Positions 1 through 11,367 of a stretch of DNA of 64,000 bases are shown here, in pieces. Source of the stretch: Ascochyta rabiei (taxonomy: Eukaryota; Ascomycota; Dothideomycetes; Pleosporales; Didymellaceae); NCBI RefSeq assembly GCF_004011695.2, contig NC_082420.1:806001-870000 (forward strand). The letters are read 5' to 3'. The translations under genes and the position numbers were made by a program. The stretch's first letter is position 1. The number at the start of each line of letters is the position of its first letter. The notes under the pieces are model-generated. The model saw nothing but the letters and a program-made list of their open reading frames with translations. It did no database searches and was not told where the DNA came from.

Positions 1-610
1 TCTCTGCATCTGGTCTTGACCGCCTCCCTTTCAGCCCGCCAAGATTTATGCTTATGGTTTCGCCCTCCTTAAGGCTAAAGTCTCGCTTCGGCTCTTCGGC
101 CTCTTTCTGCGCCTTTGCCTTTGCGCCAGGTGGCCCAGATATCTTCGGTTCAAATCCGAGTGACTTGCGTGCGTCTTGCAACGCAATGCTGAAATCGAAT
201 GCTTCACTCCTTTCCTCAAATCCCATGCCCAGCACCGCCTTCCTACCCTCCCCAACAACAGTTATGGCGAAGAACCGACTGCTATCCAGCGCCTGCTCGA
301 CTGCGCGTTCACTTGTGTATGGTGCGGCGGCAAAAAGATCGCCGGTCTTGGAGTCCTCGAGGAGGATGGTGGTGGAGACCTTTTCGTCGCCGTCTTCGCG
401 TTCGGGTGGAATGGACGTTTCGACAATTCGTATCCGTGCTGTAAAAATCTGCAGTTTGTTGTTGTTTGCCGTCCAGGCTGAGGCTTGGTAACCCTTCGTC
501 GAGGTTGCGGGGGGGATTTGGTAGACGTGGACTTTGGGTGCAATGAAGAGGACGCGTTGTATTGCGTTGGAGGGCAACGGCTGCCCTGTGAGTGGATCGG
601 CGTTCATCTT
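1..610 (-). CDS. NECAP-like adaptin-ear-binding coat-associated protein (3' end outside window)
   Basis: The minus strand reads open from an ATG at 610 to the window edge with no intron, giving about 203 residues; the C terminus is off the window. The N-terminal part (VLFIAPKVHVYQIPP, then ASAWTANNKLQIFTARIRIVE) and the later stretch SRFFAITVVGEGRKAVLGMGFEERSEAFDF (given here in pieces of one domain) match the PHear domain of NECAP proteins. These bind adaptin ears and clathrin-coat components in endocytosis. Near the edge comes a GGLKG-type segment rich in Gly, Lys and Arg, as in the family tail. Length so far fits the usual 200-280 residues. The start is chosen because it directly precedes the conserved domain. 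The family call is from motif recall. Confidence 0.8.
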
Positions 611-1392
611 GGATTGATCGTTCACTATGAGCTGTAGACTGTCGCTGCAGCCTTCCTGCAATGTTGTTGATGTTACGTCGCTGTTTGTCGTAATGTCAAG
701 ATGCGCCGAAAGCTAGCGGGGTAGCGCCCTTGGGCTCAGATCAAATCGCAATAACGGTCAAGGTACAGAAAGAGGGGATTCAAGGAAGGAGCCGCGAAGG
801 CGCGGCTTAGCAGATCTCGAGAGACTCGCCCAACGGCTGTGGACAAATGGATCGGAGTACATGGCTTTGCTTTGGTACAGTGATGCGTTGGCAATGCAGG
901 GCGCGCATCGTCTCAGTTGCGCCACTATCCACGCTAACTCACATGACCGTCATGCAATGCACGACACCCTCCAATCGGCACTTTGGACATTGAAGCAGGT
1001 CTTGAAAGCTTCGCTCAGAGTTGCTATGAGCAGCTGCCAAACACTAGAGTTGTTGAGGACTTTGTTGCATGTACTAGAGTCACGGACGCTATCCTTGTCT
1101 CTAGCAACTACCACCGCTCAACTTTTATAGTCGAGAAGGAGAATATACAGCGGTTTTCACGCGTGCATTACTTGGAAGCAAAGTGTCATATGGCTCCTCT
1201 CCTCTCGGTAATTTGCAAGACTTGTGAGGATCTACCTTGACTGCCCCCATCGTCCAGAGGATAGTGGTGGTGTTCATCTCTTTTTGTAACACAGGAAAGA
1301 CTGGCAATCGCACAGTGCCTCTCATGGAGGTGGTATATTACAAAGATTACATGCATGCATTAAAAGTCTATGTGTAACAACAAAGGTATGCT
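611..1392. other. intergenic, no gene seen
   Basis: This spacer lies between the 5' end of the NECAP-like gene and the 3' end of the tyrosinase relic. Open frames here are under 90 residues, overlap each other and have no recognisable motif. I see no RNA gene or repeat. Confidence 0.5.
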
Positions 1393-2946
1393 CTAGATGT
1401 AGGTATAGCAGAAAGGTCCGCCAACGGTGATGTTGCCAGCAAAGGCGTACTCGAGGGGCATGGAATCCGCAAGTGCAGTGTTAGGCGCGGTAGGGTCAGC
1501 CAGTGCAGTGGTACCATAGATAGCTCTAGGACGTTCTGAGGGGCTCAGTTTCTGCCACGTCTACCAGACACGGTCAATCTGTGCGTGATGCGCATAGAAG
1601 TAGGGATCACCAGGAGAAGTCAGGAAGTCAGAGCCAGGGTCATCACCGACGGTAAAGTGTCCAGCTGTATGAACTAGAACAAGTCAGTGCGCGAGCTACA
1701 AAAGCTGGTGTTTTTTACTCGCCACCAATGAAGTTGTTTGAGAAAGCATTCTCATCACCCTGCATGTCGTACCAGAAGGTCTTCAAATCCTTGCTGTTGA
1801 GTAGCTTGGTGACCATCTCGCCATTGCTCCACCGCTGGAAGTCCAGACGGATATATCGCGCCTCAGGCAACGGGGAACGTAGCCGAGACCGACTTGACCG
1901 GCAGTGGTAGGGTCGGCATAGTCGAAGATTGGGTTGTCTGGTGTGCAAGTAAGGTCAGTGAAGACGGGTCCGAGATTGACAGACCAATTCTGCATTGGAC
2001 CAGAGGCAATGCAGCCACCACCACTGCCATGAGGGATGTTTACTAGAGGGGTATCATTGGTAGGAATACCGTACGAAGTCTGGCTGGTGCAACCAAGAAC
2101 ACCATTGCCACCCAAAGACGTCTTGGAACCGTCGAGCAGAAGAGACTTCGTTGGATCATCCGATCAGCGTGGCCGGTTTTAGTAAGGCTGGTAGCCTTTG
2201 TATTTACACTCATCTCGCAGTGTCTTCTCGTAAATGTAGGTTAAGAAACGGTGCCACGGGAGCAAGTTACCGGTGCTGTGAATGGAGAAAGTTTGGCGGA
2301 TGTGGGTCGCGACGAAATCATCGAATCGGTTCTGGCATCCAGTGCAGAGAGACTTAGGGAACTTCGGTGGAAGCTCTGCCATGCATTGAACAGCGCTGAT
2401 GTAACCCTTCTTCTCAGCCGTGGAGAAAGCTGACCTGACATTGTTAGTTTGCTATTCGCAGTACTGATGGAGATTTTCATGTTGCAGAAAAAAGGGGAGA
2501 CAGCAGCTACCGGTCCTCAAATCTTAAGGCACAGGCTGAGAATTTTCAGTAGGTTCAGGACGGTTGCGTCAAGTAAACAAATACTTTGGGACTGACAGAC
2601 CACCAAGACGTGCGCCGATATACCTTGCGAAGGTTTTGAAATTGCTTGCTGGTATTCTGCATTCCTAGCATATGAATAATGGCCACTCACCATTCTCGCC
2701 TCACGATAATGTTCTGCGGATTGCAAGTCTTTCGTTGGGTGGGTTGCTTGCTAGCTTGATAGGCCTTTTGACTGAGACTCGCAACGCCAGCATACACATC
2801 AGCCTGGAGAGACTTTCCTTCAAGACTTCGAAGAGTGATGTCCTGCCTGTTTTCAAATGACAGAGCTGGTGGGTCTTCCCCAGTGACGGGAACGACACTT
2901 GATAGAGCTGCAGGCAGGAGAGCCGTAAGGACAGTTGTGGTGCGCA
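1393..2946 (-). pseudogene. disrupted fungal tyrosinase (type-3 copper oxidase)
   Basis: An ATG at 2946 opens a signal-peptide-like start (MRTTTVLTALLPAALSSVVPV). Exon 1 ends REW at about 2693, and the frame resumes at about 2443 after a CTAAC branch site. The CuA region is intact: THIRQTF, SIHSTGN, PWHRFL. CuB histidines are also present: HTAGHF and FYAHHAQIDRVW. The reading frame is broken. In the conserved QPYWNWPRW block at about 2150-2175, the first Trp codon is TAA, the second is CGG and the third is TGA. A fourth, in DRVWWTWQ at about 1562, is TAG. A one-base frameshift lies at about 1865-1885, and the last intron junction (about 1672-1720) also fails to keep frame as I read it. Natural stop at 1393-1395. 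Known role of the family: o-phenol oxidation. The gene is either a pseudogene or carries several sequence errors. Confidence 0.85.
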
Positions 2947-3486
2947 TGGTCGACTGACTGAACGTGTAGATGCCCGTGGAGAAGTTTGAGATCGAATGGA
3001 TATTCTCATCAAGACAATCGCAACACGAATCATACTGGCTCGAGTAAATGGTTCGCCGGGGTACGCCATGCACGATATTAGCTATAGAATGGGGGGGGGG
3101 GGGGGGCAGCGACGGTGAGATTCTTGTGTCAAGCAAGGAGATCTGTGGTGTCGATGTGAGGAGCAGTCGGAGACAGAGTGCGGTGCGGACGAGTGATGAG
3201 AGCGTTTTCTCGCGCGAACGACCGTTGAGTCCGAAAAGTCAAAGGCTGTCGAGGAATATGAGAATTATGAAGAGTACGGAGGTCAGGATTAGTCGATAGT
3301 TCGATCAGTAGCCTCTGGTGACTGTGAGTGCAATTGAGAAGTATGTCGTTTATAAAAAGACTCCGATGTGAGACTCGAGAGTGCTTGTTGTACGTGTAAA
3401 TTGCACAGGCTTGTTACGGAGATATACACGGCTATGTACAGTATTGGTACAGGTGACGCTCGGACATGGACGTCTCGCATAGCGTC
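2947..3486. other. intergenic with a poly-G tract
   Basis: This is upstream of the tyrosinase relic and downstream of SHE9. It contains a run of 16 G at 3091-3106 within the presumed 5' region of the tyrosinase gene. No coding region is supported. Confidence 0.5.
3091..3106. repeat. homopolymer G16
   Basis: Sixteen consecutive G bases, about 145 bp upstream of the tyrosinase start codon. Such tracts are length-unstable and hard to sequence. Confidence 0.95.
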
Positions 3487-5459
3487 TTAGTTGGGTCTCA
3501 GAAGCATTGCAATAGTTGCAGCCGCAATGACAGCACCGGCGGCAGCACCTTGCAAAACGGCAGCCGTGAAATCGACTCTACGCATCGAGATGGGTCGATC
3601 ACTCACAATATCCTCCGCTATGACAGCTGCCTTGCTCTTATAAAGTCCCAGCTTTGCCCAAACCTTCTCGCTTGTTGAAGTAGGCTCTCTGACTTCCTCC
3701 TCGATGTTGATGGTATCTTGCGGGGAAGCCTTGATGTCCTCAGTCAACAATGGCGCGGCGCCAGGGACTGCAGGGTTGACGACCGGTTCAACAACCTCTT
3801 CGACGATGTTCCCAATTTTGGTGCCATCCTCGTCTGTGATGTGCGTCGGCTCTTCTGTTCCTGCTGTTGGCGACTCATCGACGTCGGACTCAACTCCAAC
3901 AGACGACACACTCTGGGCGGGCGTGCTCGTAGGCTCGACGGCCTCCACAATTGCGACTTCCGGAACTGCGGTCGTGGGGGCTGCCGCAGCTTTTATGGCG
4001 GCCGGTACTTCAGTAACAGGGTTTGCTGCAACGTAAGCAGTCGCAAGTGCAGGAACGGGTGTTGTTTCAGCAGCCACCTGCTGTGCTTCTAGTGCGCCCT
4101 TGATCTCTCTAACCATACGCCGTCGTCTCCAAGGCTCGAGGATAAGCAAACTGAGAAGCAGGAGGAAGATGTTGACGCCCATCAGGCCGAATGTAACCCA
4201 GGTACTATTTCTCCGAATGGTGTCGCTCCAGATCTGCTCTTCATGATATTGTGCACGTTCCCTCTTTTCCAAGTAACTTCGCGCCTCTTCCAGTGCGTTT
4301 TCGGCAGCCTCCACGGCGTCTTTAGCCTCTCTTACAGCCTTGTCGTTGATGTGTTCGGAGCGGATGAGGGACATGTAGCGTTCGAGATCACTGGATGACC
4401 AGGAGTGTTTTCGTTCGAGCAGGGCAACGACTTCTTTCTGTGAGGCGGCCTGCTGTTCTAGAGCAGCATCGAGAGCTTCCTTGGTAGTGTCTATGGCAAC
4501 GCGACGAGCTTTGACAAGCTTCTCTGTAAGAAGTTAGACGTGCGCTTGCTGCATAAGCCAGACAGAAGCTTACCCTGCTCCTGGATCTCTCTCCTCAGAG
4601 CCTCGACGCCTGAATAGTCGGTTCCAGTGTAGGTGTTGACCTTTTGCGTAACGATCGCGATCTTGGGCAGTAACTCATCCATGAACGCTGAGAAGCGCTT
4701 TTCGAAGTTGGATCTCTGTCGCTCCTGGTGCGATGGCAGATGCTCGTCAGGAACACGCTTGACGTTGTCGATGACATCGTCCTTGTTCGCAGTGGCCAAT
4801 GTCTCGCTCTGCACAGGCTTCTGGGTCTCCACAGGCGAAGGGCGCTCTGGCAGGGGTTCTGGTCTAAAAGCTCCTGATTGAGCAGAGCGTGGCGGGCTGG
4901 ACTGCTGTGCTTTCCGTAGAGCATCGTCTTCCTGTCTCTTTCGTGCAGCTTCTGCCTCCTGCCTCTTCTGCGAAGCCTCTGCTTCCTTCTTCTTTCGCAG
5001 AGCCTCTTCTTCTTCTCTTTTGCGTCGTGCTTCTTCTTCCTGCTGCTTTTTCCGCAAAGCCTCTTCTTCTCGCTTCCTCTGTTGCTCCTCCCACTCTCTG
5101 CGCAGGCGCTCTTGCCGTTCTATCAGCTGCTCTGGCGTTCTGTCCGCAGGCTGGGCTGGTTTTGGCTTCTGCTCGTTCGGAGGCGGTGGCATGGCGATTG
5201 GGTCTGAGGAGCCGGGCGATTTCCTGTCCTCCATCCATATTGACGAGCGCGAAAAGTGTCGCTGCAGCCATGCGGCTGAACCGCTATTAGGACGTTGTCT
5301 ACTCTGCTGCCGCAAAGCAGTCGATACCTGCCGGTACTGACAGGTGACGCATATTGACGGCGATTGGACCACGAAGCGTCGAATTGATCGAGACGACAGT
5401 GTTATTTTCGATGCATTGACGTTGTGTAGGCGTGAAGCATGCTGAAGCATTGGCCTCAT
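3487..5459 (-). CDS. SHE9: SHE9/MDM33 mitochondrial inner-membrane protein
   Basis: Exons 5459-4574 and 4523-3487 with a 50-nt intron (4524-4573) give 640 residues. The N terminus is Arg/Ser-rich like a mitochondrial presequence. Residues about 110-190 are a Glu/Lys/Arg/Gln coiled coil. A second helical block spans the splice join (IQEQEKLVKARR), followed by ERKHSWSSSDLERYMSLIRSEH, which is typical of the SHE9/MDM33 family. Then comes a membrane segment (WVTFGLMGVNIFLLLLSLLI), an acidic and Ala/Pro-rich spacer, and a final hydrophobic segment near the C terminus (AAVLQGAAAGAVIAAATIAM). The family shapes inner-membrane structure (yeast Mdm33 affects fission). The long KREEEA-rich stretch is more repetitive than in yeast. 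It diverges from the HAD phosphatase gene with 256 bp between start codons. Confidence 0.88.
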
Positions 5460-5715
5460 GCTTGTCGTGGGCTGCTCCTTCTCATCGACGGTCAGTAACG
5501 GTCATCCACAAAAACGCCCTCGGTAGTCCGCCGAAAGCTCGCATCGAGCTTTGACTGCCAAGAGCCAGGATGACGCCGTTGGTCCCTGGTTTCTGTCCGC
5601 GTTGGTGGGATGCCTCTTTGGCGGTCTGGCAGCGCCCCTCCATCATCAACAATTTCTCAACCACTCCTTCACTCGCTGTCCATTTCACGTACATACACAA
5701 TTTACTCTAGAAATA
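5460..5715. promoter_or_regulatory. divergent promoter, SHE9 / HAD phosphatase
   Basis: 256 bp separate two start codons that face away from each other, so both 5' UTRs and core promoters must lie here. No specific binding site is identified. Confidence 0.55.
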
Positions 5716-6684
5716 ATGGGTGTTCAAAATGCTGCCACGGATCTTCCCGCCATGAAATCAAACCCAAAGGTGCATCTCGTTTGCGTTTTGAGGATTCCGA
5801 ATCACATACTGACTGCGTACCAAAAGTTCATATTCTTTACCGACTTTGACGGCACCATCACTCAGCAGGACAGTGAGTCTTGAGCCCTTCAATACGAACA
5901 CCCGATCCGCGCAGACCGTTACGCCACGACACCCACCATCGGTACTGACTATCCACGAGGCAATGACTTTCTGACCGACACAATTGGCTACGGCCAGGCC
6001 AAGCGCCGCGAGGGCAACATTGCCTGCTTGAACGACGAAATCTCCTTCCGCGACTCTTTCCAAGACATGATGGATAGCGTCACCCGCCCATACGACCAGT
6101 GCATCCAGTACGTCGTTGACAACATCAAGCTGGACCCTGGTTTTGCGCAATTCTTCCAGTGGAGCTTGGAGAACAACATCCCTGTCGTTGTTCTCAGCTC
6201 AGGAATGGAGCCCATCATCAAGGCGCTGCTGAAGAAGTTGGTCGGACCTGATGCCGAGAAGATGCAGGTTCTCGGTAACCAGGTCGGTCCTAGGGAAGGC
6301 AAGGACATCAACGAGGAGGGCGGTTGGACCATCCTCTTCAGGAACCCAGAGTCAGGCTTTGGACACGACAAGTCTATCGAGCTCAGGAAATATTCGTCGC
6401 TGCCCGAAGACCAGAGACCGACTATGTTTTACGCCGGTGACGGTGTGTCAGACCTGTCTGCTGCACGCGAGACCGATCTGCTGTTTGCAAAGAAGGGTCA
6501 TGATTTGATCAATTACTGCGCAAGAGAGGACGTACCTTTCACCGTGTTCGAGGATTGGACGAACATTCTGTCAAAGTGCAAGGAAATCGTTGAGGGCAAG
6601 ACCACCGTGCAACAGGCCTCCAAAGAAGGTTTCGAAGCCTACAAGAGCGGTGCTGCTGGTATCGACATAAATCAGACGGCGTAA
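5716..6684 (+). CDS. HAD-superfamily phosphatase (phosphoserine phosphatase/PHOSPHO-like)
   Basis: Three exons, 5716-5769, 5827-5872 and 5960-6684, encode 274 residues. Both introns (57 and 87 nt) are needed to build the catalytic motif: NPK joins FIFFTDFDGTIT, then QQDSND. HAD motif I is DFDGT (nucleophile Asp), motif II is LSSGM, and motif III/IV is YAGDGVSDLSAA with the metal-binding Asp pair. The family is widespread in fungi and usually annotated as phosphoserine-phosphatase-like; the substrate is unknown. No signal peptide or membrane segment is seen, so it is likely cytosolic. The ATG at 5716 is the first in-frame start before the core. Confidence 0.87.
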
Positions 6685-9600
6685 TAGACGTGTGAAGACA
6701 TAGACAAGCATCTAGACGAACACCCAGTGGTGTATTTACGACATAGAGATTCCCGGTAGACACACGCGTACCAAATAGATTAGAAACATGACGATTACTT
6801 CAACCTGTTCAAGAAGACACTCTAATTAAGGCCTTGGAACATGCAGCCCCAGATAGCTCTTCATCACACCAGCATGAGATCAAACTCTCACTGACGAGTC
6901 AGACTATACTACAATCGCCTCTATGAACACTTAAACAGGCACACGTCAACAACGTCGGTCCTCAGACACGGTGCCTGAACCAGCTTTGCACCTCCAGCGG
7001 GATGATCGCATATATGCAGCGACTTTACAGCACAGCAGCATTGGTTAAGCTTTAAAAAGCATTCACCATGCGACGTCCTCGCAGTTTACGACAACTGCAA
7101 TGCAGGCGTACAAAGATCCCACAGCATCCCATCAACTCAATGCGCAACATTTCCCAAACGTGTCCCACGGAAAGAACACAACTGTAATGATATGGCTTGC
7201 GGCGACGTCCTTCTACCGCTCCATACATGCAAACAACGCAGACTAGGCGTTTGAATAGCCAAGAGACGGCAGCGATTAGTGGGTCTCATTTGCGAATGCG
7301 AGATTAGTCAAAGGAAGCAAGTCATGAAGCTGGAGACACAGTATCCAGTGGGTGTCGTAGTCCAAATGTGAGGTTGGTTAATTTTGGCTGTGATAGGGCT
7401 GGCCGTAACAAGTCTGACGACATGAGTCTCAGGTTTGAGGAGCTGACAATAGTGTTGGTATGAGAAGTGACGCGGAGTGGAAGCTACGAAGATGTTCATC
7501 CTAGCCTAGGAGTTACTAGGTCCCACGAAGTTCACACCGAAGATCTGTAGTTAAGCGGTTCCAACGATGTAGTAACGGGTGTGGTGGCGTATACCGTACA
7601 AAAGATGGTGATATAGCGCTTTTTACCTCGGCCAAGTACCTTTAGTGTGGCCCACACCGGAACGATGTGGGTAGCTTGCGAGGCTGTGGAGTTTCGAGAG
7701 TACCAATAATGATGGGTCTCAAGGCATGAGACAGACCCGACGTTGTCGTTTCACCCAATGTACCTAAGTACTTGCGTACTCAACGCGTGGCTGCGACAGA
7801 ATATGCGCTCATAGAAGTGGTCTTTCTGCACTAGATATATCTTGATAGCAATGCCAGCAATGGAATTTGGAGTAAACAGACGTGCACAATCACCAATTTT
7901 CTACAGACTTCGATTTTTGGTGATTGAGTGTTACGCTGTTGTGATAATATGCTGTCTGGGAGGAGGTAGTTTCCTAGTGTCCTAAGTTTGCGTGTTGATG
8001 AGTGCAGGATTCTGTTTCGCAGATTGAAACCCGCATGGGATTGCTTTCTGCATCAGCCTAAGCTGGAATATTTCACGTTTATCTGAATGATGTTGTGACC
8101 CAGAGCTTCATCTGGTGAACTGAGGGTCTTTCTGAGCGACTCGTGCCTCAAGGTCCCCATCCTTGGTACTGACTCGCAGCAGTTTGTCGCCGTCCGTTCA
8201 GAACCATGACGGGAGAGTTTTCTCGCCGCGCCTTTTCATGCGCTGATCTCGCGTGCAACCACCTACTTGACTCAACTTCCCTCCCGTACTGTTGTTAGTG
8301 TTCATTGAACGGCTGAGAACCAATTTGCCTTTCTTGGTCTCTTCCCTGCGTCGAGGCGCTTCGGCGCTTCGGTGCTGCTTGAAAACTCGATCTGTTGCAG
8401 GGACCACCGATGTATTCCTACTGAGTCGTACAACATCCTCCGGATTTGCGCAGGCATTGTATCCTCCAGCCCAAGCTGGTCGCTGTTCAAAAACAGAGAA
8501 TTTTTCGTGGGCGATACGTTGGACCGTTTCCAAGGTTGTTCTTCCAAATAGAGGTCGATTGTCGATCCTTGATGACACAAGATCCCAGCATTGTCAGGGC
8601 GCGTTTCAACAACAACGTCGTCCCTTGCGCACCAAACCTGGCTTGTGCCTATAAGCTCAGCCCAACGCATTTCCGTCGTGAGACAGGCGCGGCAGCGGGC
8701 ACCATACCATGTCAGCAAGACATCTTAGGGGCTCACACGTGGCGGGCGTTCTCCATCGATGCACCGCGTGTGAACGGCGTCCTCGCTAACATTTGGCATT
8801 CTTAGCATTGGTGTTTGCCAGTCCCTTAAACCATGCCATTGGAAACATGGAGAGATGGCGTTGTCGGTACGACGGCTTGAGCTTGTAGTGCCATTGAGAC
8901 AGTTCACACATCCGTCCTCTGTGGGTTTGGGTAGCCAAGAAGATCGGAGATCGGCCGTCGGGCAGGAACGCTGTATACTGCTTGCAATAATGACAGGCTT
9001 GAAAACAGTACTAAGGTCGACTGCCTTTCGGCCCGCCTCACTTCGAAGAGTTGGGTTCTGTCAGCGCGGGACGATGGGACCAGCAAATCACATCGCGCGG
9101 AGAACTCGCCACACCTTCGACTTGCACGTGGAACCACATTGGACCATCAACCATGTGGCGAATCTTCCTCAAACGTTGGGGGAGATGGTAATCATATCCA
9201 CGGGTTCAATAGGAGGTCACCTATTTCTGGGGTTGCGGTCCTGCGGCATGAACGTCAAAGGGTTGTATTGTCAGGCCTTGAGACTAATGGCTTCTGTGAT
9301 ATGTGGTCTTCCAAGACAGCTCTTCTCCTCATTGAACACTACTGATAGGTGCGTGGGACTCTACCACCAACCAACAATCTGGACAATATGGGGCCTTTAG
9401 CCCATGAAGGTGGCGTCAAAGTGGGTATCGAGTGCGTCGTGCGCATGGTTAGGCGGACAGAGAAGTGAGTGCGATCAACGTCCCGCTAGGATATTTCCCG
9501 TTTCATGCGCAAGTCGGTACGATCTATACCTACCTTGGCACGTCTTAGTCTCGAATGCGTTCCAGGAGAAGCATGTAAAACGATACGTCAAGAACACGCT

Positions 9601-9909
9601 TAGCAATCTGGAACTTACGGGATGTGCGGCGGCGGGATGTGCAATGAGCAACAGCCGGGGGCGCCGGACCATGCTGCAGGGCCGATTGTTGCAATTCTAC
9701 GAACCTTATCCTGACTCGAGGGTCTGTCAGTGTCCGCGGTTCCTCTCCTGAAGCTTCGTCTGAGATTCTATTTCCTTAGTCTCTGGACATGAAAAGAATG
9801 GATGCTACCTGTCACTACTGTTCTCCAGCAATCGACCAGTTTATGCTTTCTTTTATTCAAAATAACCCGGCGTGTATTCACATCGATTTAATATTGTCGA
9901 TAGCACGTC
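6685..9909. other. 3.2 kb gene-poor stretch
   Basis: I find no supported gene. Several overlapping frames of 60-181 residues exist (the longest at 8855-9400, plus strand), but they are Arg/Ser/Cys-rich, lack recognisable motifs and have good-sized competitors on the opposite strand. I also see no tandem repeat or clear terminal inverted repeat. It could hold decayed mobile DNA or a non-coding transcript. Confidence 0.4.
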
Positions 9910-11367
9910 ATGAACAATGAATACCGCGACGACCCGTCCTTCAAGCCGTGGGGCCCTCTTATCTCACCCTCCTATGTGAACGAACCCATAACGAGAGCGG
10001 ATATCGTCGTCGCATCTACAGTATTTGCGTTGACTCTCATCAACGTTGCCATCGGGGTATGGCTTGCCTGGGGACAATCGAGGGTTTCGCGCAACCCGCT
10101 GCGAAGCGTGTACGTGTGGATGATATGGCTGGAGCTGGGCATCTCCCTTGTAATGGGTATTGAGTGCTTCTTGCATTTGCAGAAGATCATCAGGCCTAGT
10201 GAGTACAAGGATTCGAACTCTCCAAACTATCTACTGACAGATATGAGGTTTTGCGTTCTACTTCACCATTCTCTTCTGGTGGTGTATTCAAGTTCAGTTG
10301 TTGCTGCAGATCATCATCAACAGAATTCGAGTCATTATACCTGATCGCAGGCACTCGAGAAACATCATGATCGCTACTGCTGTGTTCGTCACTGCGATCA
10401 ATATCAGTGTGTTCAATATCTGGATACCGGCACGCCTCCAGATCAACCACAAGTACGCTTGATCCACCAGTGTTGTCTGTAGCCTAACATGAAGCTAATG
10501 CTACTTCAGGTACCATGTCATCAACGAATATTGGGATCGTATCGAGAAGTGCCTGTACTTGATCGTCGACGCTGCGCTAAACTGGTACTTCCTGAAGACT
10601 GTCAAGGCCAACCTCATCAGCAATGGTCTTACCAAGTACAACCGACTTGTTCGCTTCAATCAGAGAATCGTTGTCGTCTCCCTCCTTATGGACGTTATGA
10701 TCATTGGAGCTATGTCGATACCCAACTCTTTTGTGTAGGCTCTCTTCCTGTCATGATAGCATTCACGTGCGTTGTACTAATCTTTATCAGTTACATCCAG
10801 TTCCACCCCCTCGCCTACCTCGTAAAGCTAAACATCGAAATGGTCATGGCCAACCTGATCAAACGCATTGCCATCTCCGCATCTCGCAAGCCTGGCAACG
10901 CATCACTTGCCAATGACTTCAGATCTTCCAACCTCTCAACCTCCGGAGCCAAGTCTGGCGGAACCGGCGCCCCGAAAAGATCACGTCGCGAATCCAATCA
11001 CGAGCTTGCCAGTGTCTTCTCGTACAAAGGCGACATCTCACACTACACGGCTGAAGACCGTGTTGTCAGCTTTGCCCCTACCGGCAATGAGATCAAGAAA
11101 ACACATGAAGTCGTCATCAGCAGCGAGCCAAATCCTTTTTTTGAGGGAGGGAGGAGAGAGTCGAATATTGAAATTACAGGGGGCTATGGCTCGAAGAAAT
11201 CGGGCGTCAATGTTGACGAAAGGAGAGCCGCCAGGAAAGGCAGCTTGGAGAGCGTCACGGAAGGGAGTGAGAGCTTGAAAGGCGGGTTAGAGACCCCGAA
11301 GCGGGACCCGAGTGAATATAGTGATGATGAGGCTGCGCTCGTTGGGCGGCGGAATCAAGGCTGGTAG
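9910..11367 (+). CDS. seven-transmembrane fungal integral membrane protein
   Basis: Four exons, 9910-10198, 10248-10452, 10510-10734 and 10791-11367, sum to 432 codons (431 residues). Introns are 49, 57 and 56 nt. I count seven hydrophobic segments: ADIVVASTVFALTLINVAIG, VWMIWLELGISLVMGIECFL, FAFYFTILFWWCIQVQLLLQ, IMIATAVFVTAINISVFNIW, LYLIVDAALNWYF, VVVSLLMDVMIIGAMSI and FHPLAYLVKLNIEMVMA. A Ser/Lys/Glu-rich tail of about 150 residues follows, with many possible phosphorylation sites. This topology is common in uncharacterised ascomycete membrane proteins that resemble PTH11-like receptors. I see no rhodopsin retinal-Lys motif and no CFEM domain. Function is unknown; a receptor role is only inferred from topology. 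The acceptor of intron 1 (ATGAG) is chosen to keep frame. Confidence 0.8.

Noticed and set aside
1240..1330. Possible tRNA from the string ATCGTCCAGAGGATAGTG
   Set aside because: It recalls a D-arm region, but I could not build an acceptor stem, anticodon loop or TTCRA T-loop around it.
8855..9400. Plus-strand frame of 181 codons
   Set aside because: No recognisable domain, unusual composition, and overlapping frames on both strands; not enough to call a gene.
6685..9909. Transposable element remnant
   Set aside because: No transposase or reverse-transcriptase motif and no terminal repeats visible by eye; a database search would be needed.
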